Positions 6,232 to 12,996 of a stretch of 20,533 bases of DNA are shown in pieces. Position 1 is the stretch's first letter, and every line of letters starts with the position of its first letter. Made by a program: the position numbers and the translations under genes. Source of the stretch: an uncultured Faecalibacterium sp. (GTDB taxonomy: Bacteria > Bacillota > Clostridia > Oscillospirales > Ruminococcaceae); NCBI GenBank assembly GCA_934501115.1, contig CAKSTO010000042.1, forward strand, positions 1 through 20,533, read 5' to 3'. Under the pieces are notes generated by a model that was given only the letters and a program-made list of their open reading frames with translations, searched no databases and was not told the DNA's origin.

Positions 6232-6288
6232 GAACCCTCTCCGTTTCGCGGCCGCTTTGCGGCACCCGGTGGAGAGGGTTCATTTTTT
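6232..6288 (+). terminator. Strong intrinsic terminator after cbiK
   Basis: GAACCCTCTCC (6232-6242) pairs perfectly with GGAGAGGGTTC (6271-6281) over 11 bp, with an inner GCCGC/GCGGC hairpin (6251-6263). Six T follow at 6283-6288. It starts 7 bases after the cbiK stop and should end the riboswitch-controlled transcript. Confidence 0.85.
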
Positions 6289-6307
6289 ATCCGAACAATG
6301 GTATAAT
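6279..6307 (+). promoter_or_regulatory. Promoter for the two-domain lipoprotein gene
   Basis: A consensus TATAAT at 6302-6307 is preceded by TGG, an extended -10. The -35 position (TTCATT, 6279-6284, 17-base spacer) is weak and overlaps the 3' arm and T-tract of the cbiK terminator. A second TATAAT at 6322-6327 lacks a -35. No cobalamin box is seen between here and the next ATG. Confidence 0.65.
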
Positions 6308-6342
6308 AAAAGCTGATTTTTTATAATGTAGAGGTATTTCCT

Positions 6343-7200
6343 ATGAAACGCGTTTTTTCCTGTGTTGTCGCTGCTTCTCTGGCACTGAGCCTGCTGGCGG
6401 GCTGCGGTGCTTCTTCCACGGCATCGTCTGCGGCGTCCGGCGCTGCCAGCTCGGAGGCTGCTTCTTCCGCGGCTTCTTCTGCCGCTGCGCCCGCCGCTCT
6501 GCCGGACGGTGTGTATACCGCCGACTTTGACACTGACAGCTCCATGTTCCATGCCAACGAAGCCTGCAACGGTAAGGGCACCCTGACCGTGGAGAACGGC
6601 CAGATGACCTTCCACGTCAGTCTGGCGTCTACCCACATCGTCAACCTGTATCCGGGCAAGGCTGCGGACGCCGCGGCCAACGAGTCCGACTGGCTGCAGC
6701 CCACCACCGACACCGTCACCTACTCCGACGGCACTTCCGAGGAGGTGTATGGCTTCGATATCCCGGTCTCTGCCGTGGATGCCGACTTTGATCTGGCCAT
6801 TCTGGGCACCAAAGGCAAGTGGTACGATCATGTCGTCAGCGTGCGCAACGCGGTCGAACAGGCTGGCACCGCAGCCCCCGCCGACGGAACCTACACCTGT
6901 GATGTGACGCTGGAGGGCGGCTCCGGCCGTGCCACCGTAGAAAGCCCCGCCGCTTTGACCGTGGCTGACGGCAAAATGACTGCAGCCATCGTGTGGAGCA
7001 GCCCCAATTATGATTATATGATCGTGGACGGCGAGAAGTATCTGCCCACCAACACCGAGGGCAATTCCGCCTTTGAGATCCCCGTTGCCGCGCTGGACAC
7101 CGCTCTGGACGTCACTGCCGACACCGTGGCCATGAGCACCCCCCACGAAATCGAGTATACGCTGACCTTTGATTCCACAAGTCTGAAGGCTAACGATTGA
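6343..7200 (+). CDS. Lipoprotein with two related beta-rich domains, function unknown
   Basis: The 285-residue protein has a signal peptide with lipobox LAGC (Cys21) and a Ser/Ala linker (about 22-52) much like that of the neighbouring CbiK. Two tandem domains (about 53-170 and 179-280) look homologous. Both start DGxYT, contain a TV..G.MT strand block and an [FE]-x-IPV-x-A-x-D block, and end near a conserved His. I do not recognise a named family with confidence. The layout recalls small beta-sandwich surface domains such as NEAT, but without its YxxxY haem motif. Given the neighbours, a role in binding metal, tetrapyrrole or corrinoid outside the cell is an inference. GAGGT lies 7 bases before the ATG; its own promoter is at 6279-6307. 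Confidence 0.85.
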   Translation: MKRVFSCVVAASLALSLLAGCGASSTASSAASGAASSEAASSAASSAAAPAALPDGVYTADFDTDSSMFHANEACNGKGTLTVENGQMTFHVSLASTHIVNLYPGKAADAAANESDWLQPTTDTVTYSDGTSEEVYGFDIPVSAVDADFDLAILGTKGKWYDHVVSVRNAVEQAGTAAPADGTYTCDVTLEGGSGRATVESPAALTVADGKMTAAIVWSSPNYDYMIVDGEKYLPTNTEGNSAFEIPVAALDTALDVTADTVAMSTPHEIEYTLTFDSTSLKAND

Positions 7201-7252
7201 GAATGCCCTCCGCTCACGCTCTGGGCATACTCAGCGGAAAATCAATTTTTTA
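7201..7252 (+). repeat. Dispersed structured repeat, copy 2
   Basis: Begins directly after the stop codon of the lipoprotein gene. Stem ATGCCC (7203-7208) pairs with GGGCAT (7223-7228) around a 14-base loop, followed by TCAGCGGAAAATCA (7231-7244). It matches copy 1 at 1899-1945, including a base-pair swap that keeps the stem. Loop TCCGCT (7209-7214) is complementary to AGCGGA (7233-7238), allowing a pseudoknot. Confidence 0.75.
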
Positions 7253-7426
7253 TTTCGCGTTTGTCGCGGCCCCGACGCTTGTCAGGGCAAAGCCCTTCCA
7301 TCTGCTATCGCAGATCGCTCGCCTGCTTGAAAGACCCACTGGGGCTTTCATTGCTGCGCAACCGCAGGGCCGCTCCAAACGCCTTTTCACAAGAGGGGTC
7401 GGAACGACAAACGTCCGGATATTTGA
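7253..7426. other. Hairpin-rich intergenic remainder before the binding-protein gene
   Basis: No gene is seen. Short perfect hairpins include ATCTGC/GCAGAT (7300-7315) and CTGCG/CGCAG (7354-7367). An imperfect GAAAGACCC/GGGGCTTTC stem lies at 7329-7349. Together with the repeats at either end the whole 7201-7426 gap resembles the 1863-2210 gap. No cobalamin riboswitch or clear promoter is visible. Confidence 0.55.
7384..7412 (+). repeat. 29-base repeat module, copy 2 (TTTTCACAAG...)
   Basis: Matches 1991-2019 at 24 of 29 positions by eye. Its end lies only 14 bases before the start codon of the next gene, in the zone where a ribosome site would be expected. Confidence 0.65.
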
Positions 7427-8566
7427 ATGAAAATCACTCGCAACCAATTTCTGAAACTGATCCCTGCTGCGGCGCTGGCACTGACCGGCTGCGGCAGCAA
7501 GGCTCAGCCCGCCAATACGGAAAGTCTTGTTTTCTCTCATCATTACAAACTGGACTATGCACAGCAGTTCACGGCGGACTGCTATGAGGGCGGCTATACC
7601 ATGCTGACCATCGCGGAGTCGGATGCACGGTTCCTTGTTGTGCCGGAAGATGCTGCGGAGGTGGACAGTCTGCCCGCCGATGTGACCGTGCTGCGCCAGC
7701 CGGTAGAGAACATCTATCTTGTCTCCACCTCAGTGATGGATCTGTTTTTGCATCTGGATGCACTGGACAGCATCGCTCTTTCCGGCACCCGCGCCGAGAG
7801 CTGGTATCTGCCCGAAGCACAGCAGGCCATGGAAGAGGGCAGGGTCGCATACGCAGGCAAATACAGTGCTCCGGACTATGAGCAGATCCTGGCCGCAGGC
7901 TGCGGCCTTGCCATTGAGAACACGATGATCCTGCACACCCCCGACGTCAAGGAGCAGCTGGAGCACTTCGGCATCCCGGTTCTGGTGGAGCGCTCCAGCT
8001 ACGAGAGCGATCCGCTGGCTCGCATGGAGTGGATCAAGCTCTACGGCATCCTGCTGGGCAAAGAAGAACTGGCTGAGCGGACATTTTCTGCACAGGAAGC
8101 TGCCATTCAGCCCATCCTCATGCAGGAGCCCACAGGAAAAAGCTGCGCCTTCTTCTCGCTGACCACCAACAACCTTGCCACTGTGCGCAAAGGCAATGAT
8201 TATGTGGCCAAAATGATCGAAATGGCGGGCGGCAGCTATGTTTTTTCCGGCTTGACGGACAACGGCAACAGCCTTGCCACCATGAATCTCCCGCTGGAAG
8301 ACTTCTATGCCGGGGCAAAGGATGCCGATGTGCTCATCTACAACAGCGCCATTGAAGGCACCATCTCCTCCGTGAGCCAGCTGACCGAAAAATTCCCGCT
8401 GCTGAGTGAGTTCAAGGCTGTAAAGAACGGTCAGGTATGGTGCACCTCGCAAAGTCTGTTCCAGCAGAGCATGGCGCTGGCCGACCTGATCGTCGACATG
8501 AACACCGTGTTCACCAAGGGCATCCCTGCCCCGGAAGCCCTGAAGTTTCTAAACCACGTGGATTGA
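7427..8566 (+). CDS. ABC-type substrate-binding lipoprotein (FecB/BtuF class)
   Basis: This 379-residue protein has an N-terminal signal with lipobox ALTGC (Cys22). The two-lobed class III periplasmic-binding-protein pattern follows, including an early ISL-like segment VENIYLVSTSVMDLFLHLDA and a late block around DADVLIYN. It is followed by a FecCD permease and an ATPase, so it is the capture component of a siderophore/haem/cobalamin-type importer. Cargo cannot be told from sequence. Cobalamin, cobinamide, haem or a cobalt chelate are candidates, with the cobalamin context favouring a corrinoid or tetrapyrrole. The only possible ribosome site is a weak GGAT about 7 bases upstream, because repeat DNA runs almost to the ATG. 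Confidence 0.9.
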   Translation: MKITRNQFLKLIPAAALALTGCGSKAQPANTESLVFSHHYKLDYAQQFTADCYEGGYTMLTIAESDARFLVVPEDAAEVDSLPADVTVLRQPVENIYLVSTSVMDLFLHLDALDSIALSGTRAESWYLPEAQQAMEEGRVAYAGKYSAPDYEQILAAGCGLAIENTMILHTPDVKEQLEHFGIPVLVERSSYESDPLARMEWIKLYGILLGKEELAERTFSAQEAAIQPILMQEPTGKSCAFFSLTTNNLATVRKGNDYVAKMIEMAGGSYVFSGLTDNGNSLATMNLPLEDFYAGAKDADVLIYNSAIEGTISSVSQLTEKFPLLSEFKAVKNGQVWCTSQSLFQQSMALADLIVDMNTVFTKGIPAPEALKFLNHVD

Positions 8567-8596
8567 TCCATTGCAATATTACAGAAAGGATCGTTT

Positions 8597-9613
8597 ATGA
8601 CCCGTACCCGACGCCTTGCGGCCTCCTATCTTGCCCTTGCGGCGGCTCTGGCCGCCCTTTTTACGCTGAATCTGTTCTGGGGCAGTGTGTCCCTTGCTCC
8701 CGGGCAGGTGCTGGCGGCTCTGCTGGGTCATGGCAAAGACGAACTTTCCATCAATATTATCCTGCAGCTGCGCCTGCCCCGGGCGGTGATGGCTGCTCTG
8801 CTGGGCGCAGCTCTCAGCGCGGCCGGCTACCTGCTTCAGACTTTTTTTGCAAACCCCATTGCCGGCCCCTTCGTCATGGGCATTTCCAGCGGTGCAAAGC
8901 TGGCGGTGGCTCTGACCATGGTGGTGTTCCTGAATCGCGGAGTGCTCACCGGCTCGGTAACGCTGATCGCCGCCGCTTTTGTGGGTGCCATGGCCGCCAT
9001 GGCCTTTGTGCTTGCGGTGGCTCGCCGGGTGCAGCGCATGAGCATCCTTGTGATCTGCGGCGTCATGATCGGCTACATCTGCTCTGCCGTCACCGACATC
9101 GTGGTGGCCTTTGCGCAGGACTCCAACATCGTCAACCTGCACAACTGGTCACAGGGCAGCTTTTCCGGCATGACCTGGGCGAACGTGCAGGCGGCAGCAC
9201 TGGTAACGCTGCCCGCACTGGCCGTATCCTTTCTATTGTCCAAACCCATGGCGGCCTACCAGATGGGCGAAGAGTACGCCCGCAGCGTGGGCGTAAGCGT
9301 CAAGCCGTTTTCTGCCGCTCTGGTGCTGCTGTCCAGCCTGCTGGCCGCCTGTGTCACCGCCTTTGCGGGGCCGATCTCCTTTGTGGGCATCGCGGTGCCG
9401 CACCTTGTAAAGCAGCTGCTGGGCAGCGCAAAGCCGCTGCATGTGCTGCCCGGGTGCTGTCTGGGCGGAGCAGCGTTCTGCCTGCTCTGCGACCTGCTGG
9501 CACGCAGTCTGTTTGCCCCAACCGAGCTGTCCATCAGCTCAGTAACGGCAGTATTTGGCGCACCGGTGGTCATCTGGCTGCTGGTGCGGCGCAATCAGGA
9601 GGGTACACGATGA
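8597..9613 (+). CDS. FecCD/BtuC-family ABC transporter permease
   Basis: The 338-residue protein is highly hydrophobic with about ten predicted membrane segments. It carries the family hallmark RLPRAVMAALLGAALSAAG (about 59-77) followed by FANPIAGPFVMGISSGA (84-100), as in BtuC and FecD. Near the C-terminus, FAGPISFVGIAVPHL is the conserved coupling region that contacts the ATPase. It forms the transmembrane channel of the importer with the preceding binding lipoprotein and the following ATPase domain. AGAAAGGA lies about 7 bases before the ATG. The stop overlaps the next start by four bases (ATGA), so translation is coupled to the fused ATPase-CbiD. Only one permease gene is present, so a homodimer is expected. 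Confidence 0.93.
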   Translation: MTRTRRLAASYLALAAALAALFTLNLFWGSVSLAPGQVLAALLGHGKDELSINIILQLRLPRAVMAALLGAALSAAGYLLQTFFANPIAGPFVMGISSGAKLAVALTMVVFLNRGVLTGSVTLIAAAFVGAMAAMAFVLAVARRVQRMSILVICGVMIGYICSAVTDIVVAFAQDSNIVNLHNWSQGSFSGMTWANVQAAALVTLPALAVSFLLSKPMAAYQMGEEYARSVGVSVKPFSAALVLLSSLLAACVTAFAGPISFVGIAVPHLVKQLLGSAKPLHVLPGCCLGGAAFCLLCDLLARSLFAPTELSISSVTAVFGAPVVIWLLVRRNQEGTR

Positions 9614-11532
9614 GCGAAAATTTTCTGTGCGGGGCAAAAGACCTCGCCATCGGCTACGGCAAAGCGCCGCTGCTCACGGATATCGCCCTTGAGGTGCATC
9701 CCGGGCAGATATTGACCCTCATCGGCCCCAACGGTGCAGGCAAATCCACCCTTCTCCGGACACTGGCAGGTCAGCTGGCTCCCATGGGCGGGGCGGTTCT
9801 GCTGGAGGGTAAAAGCCTCTCTGATTACTCCGGCATCGAGCGTGCCCGCAGGCTTGCTCTGATGGTGCCCCACAGCCGCCGGATGGAGTTGACCTCCTGC
9901 TTTGATTTCGTTTCAGCAGGCCGCCACCCCTATACCGGGAGGCTGGGCATCCTGTCCACCGAAGACCGGCGGCAGGTGTATGCGGCTCTGGAACTGGTAG
10001 GGGCATCCTCTCTCGCAGACCGCGACTTCAACCGCATCAGTGATGGTCAGCGCCAGCGCATTCTGCTGGCGCGGGCACTGTGCCAGCAGCCGGAGGTGAT
10101 CCTGCTGGACGAGCCTACGTCTTTTTTGGACATCAAAGGGAAGGTCGAGCTGCTCACCATCCTCAAAGAGCTTGCGCATACCGGAAAACTGGCGGTGATC
10201 CTGAGCCTGCACGAGCTGGAGCTGGCCGAAAAGATCGCCGACACGGTGGTGTGCGTTTCGCCCGGCGGTGTTTCCGGTGTGCTGACGCCGGAACAGGCGT
10301 TTCAGCCGGAGAATATCCGTGCCCTGTACGGCCTGACCGAGCAGCAGTATGCCTCTCTTTATGGCGAACCTGCAAAGCCGTCCAAGCCCCGGTTCGAGCA
10401 CTATGTCCGCAGCGGGCAGAAGCTGCTGCGCTGCGGCTATACCACCGGCACCTGCGCGGCGCTGGGCGCGGCCGGGGCGGCGCGGCTTCTGCTCACCGGC
10501 CGCACACCGGAAACCGTGGCTCTGCGCACCCCAAAGGGCATTGTGGTAGAGGTAGCGCCCATTTACTGCCGCAGAACGGGCACCGGCGCAGCATGCGCCA
10601 TCCGCAAAGACGGCGGTGATGATGTGGACGTGACCACCGGGCTGCCGGTGATCGCGTCAGTGGTGCTGGAACCGGATGCCCCCGGCGTGCGCATCTTCGG
10701 CGGCGAGGGTGTGGGCAGGGTGACAAAGCCCGGCCTTGACCAGCCCGTGGGCGAAGCCGCCATCAACCATGTACCCCGGCAGATGATCGCCGAGGCGCTG
10801 TCGCGGGAAGCCGAAAACGCAGGCTATCCGGGCGGCTTTTCCGTAACGGTTTCTATTGAGGGCGGTGTCGAGACCGCAAAGCGCACCTTCAACCCGCACA
10901 TCGGGGTAGAGGGTGGGCTGTCGGTGCTGGGCACCAGCGGCATCGTGGAGCCCATGAGCCAGCAGGCCATTCTGGATACCATTCAGCTGGAGATGAATCA
11001 GGCTGCGCTCCGTGCCGGCACGCCCCGGCGGCTGGTGCTTGCGCCGGGCAACTACGGGCTGGACTATCTGGCCTCCGCTCTGCCGCAGTTTGAGCGGTTC
11101 CCGGTGGTCAAGACGTCAAATTTTATCGGCGATACGCTGGATATGGCCGCAGCAGCCGAATTTGAGCAGGTGCTTCTGGTGGGGCACGTGGGCAAGCTCG
11201 TGAAGCTGGCGGCAGGGGTCATGAACACCCACTCCCACACAGCAGACGGGCGCGCCGAAGTATTCTGTGCCCATGCGGCTGTGTGCGGAGCATCCCGCGA
11301 GGTGTGCACCGCCCTGATGGATGCCGCGACCACGGATGCCTGCCTGGACATTCTGGACGGTACAGGGCTGCAGGCTCCGGTGCTGGAAAGCATCCTCGCG
11401 GCCATCCAGCTGCATCTGGACCGTCGGGCAGGCGGGGCGTTCCGGGTGGGTGCTGTGCTTTTTTCCAATCAGCACGGCGCACTGGGCGAGACCAAAACCG
11501 CAAAGGAGCTGATTGCAGAATGGCAGAACTGA
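9610..11532 (+). CDS. cbiD: Fusion: BtuD/FecE-type ABC ATPase + CbiD (cobalt-precorrin-5B C1-methyltransferase)
   Basis: One uninterrupted 640-residue frame carries two enzymes. Residues 1 to about 250 are an ABC ATPase: Walker A GPNGAGKST (39-47), signature ISDGQRQR (143-150), Walker B VILLDEPT (163-170) and switch His201. The Q-loop position reads VPHSR, His instead of Gln. From about 261 the sequence becomes a full-length CbiD: RFEHYVRSGQKLLRCGYTTGT start, VETAKRTFNPHIGVEGGLSVLGTSG region and NTHSHTADGRAE. CbiD methylates C1 of cobalt-precorrin-5B with SAM. The junction has no ATG, GTG or TTG in frame and no ribosome site, so CbiD seems to be made only as part of the fusion. The ATPase half should pair with the upstream permease at the inner membrane. 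Both halves look intact, so this is not a decayed gene. Confidence 0.9.
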   Translation: MSENFLCGAKDLAIGYGKAPLLTDIALEVHPGQILTLIGPNGAGKSTLLRTLAGQLAPMGGAVLLEGKSLSDYSGIERARRLALMVPHSRRMELTSCFDFVSAGRHPYTGRLGILSTEDRRQVYAALELVGASSLADRDFNRISDGQRQRILLARALCQQPEVILLDEPTSFLDIKGKVELLTILKELAHTGKLAVILSLHELELAEKIADTVVCVSPGGVSGVLTPEQAFQPENIRALYGLTEQQYASLYGEPAKPSKPRFEHYVRSGQKLLRCGYTTGTCAALGAAGAARLLLTGRTPETVALRTPKGIVVEVAPIYCRRTGTGAACAIRKDGGDDVDVTTGLPVIASVVLEPDAPGVRIFGGEGVGRVTKPGLDQPVGEAAINHVPRQMIAEALSREAENAGYPGGFSVTVSIEGGVETAKRTFNPHIGVEGGLSVLGTSGIVEPMSQQAILDTIQLEMNQAALRAGTPRRLVLAPGNYGLDYLASALPQFERFPVVKTSNFIGDTLDMAAAAEFEQVLLVGHVGKLVKLAAGVMNTHSHTADGRAEVFCAHAAVCGASREVCTALMDAATTDACLDILDGTGLQAPVLESILAAIQLHLDRRAGGAFRVGAVLFSNQHGALGETKTAKELIAEWQN

Positions 11533-12230
11533 AAGGCACTTTTTACGGCGTCAGCGTCGGCCCCGGCGACCCGGAGCTGCTGACCCTGCAGGCGGTGCGG
11601 CTGATCCGGGAATGTCCGGTTCTGGCTGCGCCGCAGACGGCTTCCGGCCAGATGCTGGCGCTGGACATCGCACGCAGTGCGTTGGGAGAAGTGCTGGACG
11701 GAAAGGTGATTCTTCCGCTGCACTTTGCCATGAGCCGCGACCCGGCGGTGCTGGCAGCATCTCACGAAGCGGCAGCACAGGCGGTTCTCCCCTATCTGGA
11801 TACCGGCCGGAATGTGGCCATGCTGAACCTCGGCGATGTGTCCATTTATGCCACTTTTGGATATCTGCAGGAGATCCTGCAGGCCAAGGGCTATGTCACC
11901 GCCATGGCAGCCGGTGTCCCCAGTTTCTGTGCAGCGGCAGCACGTCTGAACCGCCCCCTCACCGGCGGCATGGACGCTCCTCTCACCATTGCGCCGGGCA
12001 GCCGGACAGGCCGCGTGCTGGAAACGCCCGGTGCCAAAGTTCTGATGAAATCCGGGCGTCAGCTGCCCGACCTTCTGGCCGCACTGGAAATTCACGGTAA
12101 GCTGGCGGACAGTGCCCTTGTATGCAATTGCGGCCTGCCGGACGAGACCGTCTGGCCTGACCTTTCCGCTGCCCGACCTTCAGACCCTGCTGCGGCCGGC
12201 TATTTTGCCACTGTTCTGATAAAGGAGTAA
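11520..12230 (+). CDS. cbiL: Cobalt-factor II / precorrin-2 C20-methyltransferase (CbiL)
   Basis: A 236-residue SAM-dependent tetrapyrrole methyltransferase with the glycine-rich SVGPGDPELLT motif at 12-22. LNLGDVSIYATF and AAGVPSFCAAAARLNRPLT follow, the pattern of the C20-methylating branch. It adds the C20 methyl group that is later lost on ring contraction. The ATG at 11520 is inside the end of the CbiD frame (13-base overlap), with AAAGGAG about 11 bases upstream. Length is normal. The other corrin methyltransferase families are accounted for by separate genes downstream (cbiF, cbiH, cbiE), which supports the assignment. Confidence 0.92.
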   Translation: MAELKGTFYGVSVGPGDPELLTLQAVRLIRECPVLAAPQTASGQMLALDIARSALGEVLDGKVILPLHFAMSRDPAVLAASHEAAAQAVLPYLDTGRNVAMLNLGDVSIYATFGYLQEILQAKGYVTAMAAGVPSFCAAAARLNRPLTGGMDAPLTIAPGSRTGRVLETPGAKVLMKSGRQLPDLLAALEIHGKLADSALVCNCGLPDETVWPDLSAARPSDPAAAGYFATVLIKE

Positions 12231-12234
12231 ATAT

Positions 12235-12996
12235 ATGGTACATTTTGTTGGCGCAGGCCCCGGTGCCCCTGACCTCATCACCCGGCGGGGAGCAGCTCTG
12301 CTGCAGACCGCCGACTGCATCATCTACGCAGGCAGCCTTGTAAATCCGGCTCTGCTGGGTCTCGCCCAGGAAGGGTGCGCCGTATATAACAGCGCCGAAA
12401 TGACCCTTGAGCAGGTGCTGGATGTGATGCGGCAGATGGAAGCCGCAGGCCGCACCACCGTGCGCCTGCACACCGGCGACCCCTGCCTGTACGGCGCGAT
12501 CCGGGAGCAGATGGATGTGCTGGACGCCGAGGGCATCCCCTACGATGACACCCCGGGCGTATCCAGCTTCTGCGGGGCAGCGGCAGCATTGAACGCCGAG
12601 TACACCCTGCCCACCGTGAGCCAGACCGTTATCATCACCCGCATGGAAGGCCGCACCCCGGTGCCCGAAAAAGAAAAACTGGCCTCTCTGGCCTCTCATG
12701 GGGCGACCATGGTCATTTTTCTGTCCATCGGCCTTGCCGAAAAGGTGCAGCAGGCGCTTCTGGCAGGCGGTGCCTACACGCCGGACACCCCGGCGGCTGT
12801 GGTATATAAGGCCACATGGCCTGAGCAGAAGACCGTGCGCTGCACCGTGGGCACACTGGCCGAGAGCGTCCGCGCGGCAGGCATTACCAAGACAGCCCTC
12901 ATCGTTGTGGGCGGTTTTCTCGGCCGGAGCTACGCGCGCAGCAAGCTGTACGACCCGTCTTTCACCACCGAGTTCCGCCGAGGGACAGACCAGTGA
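12235..12996 (+). CDS. cbiF: Cobalt-precorrin-4 C11-methyltransferase (CbiF)
   Basis: A 253-residue methyltransferase opening with VHFVGAGPGAPDLIT and YAGSLVNPALL, both strongly typical of CbiF/CobM. TGDPCLYGAIREQM (80-93) and TPGVSSFCGAAAAL follow. It methylates C11 of cobalt-precorrin-4 with SAM. The ATG is preceded by AAGGAG at 7 bases, four bases after the cbiL stop. The C-terminus overlaps the GTG start of cbiG by four bases (GTGA). Length matches the family. Confidence 0.95.
   Translation: MVHFVGAGPGAPDLITRRGAALLQTADCIIYAGSLVNPALLGLAQEGCAVYNSAEMTLEQVLDVMRQMEAAGRTTVRLHTGDPCLYGAIREQMDVLDAEGIPYDDTPGVSSFCGAAAALNAEYTLPTVSQTVIITRMEGRTPVPEKEKLASLASHGATMVIFLSIGLAEKVQQALLAGGAYTPDTPAAVVYKATWPEQKTVRCTVGTLAESVRAAGITKTALIVVGGFLGRSYARSKLYDPSFTTEFRRGTDQ

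Noticed and set aside
10340..10420. Separate start for cbiD inside the fusion
   Set aside because: The only nearby ATG (in CTTTATGGC) is out of frame, and no GTG/TTG with a ribosome site precedes the RFEHYV segment, so a split gene is not supported.
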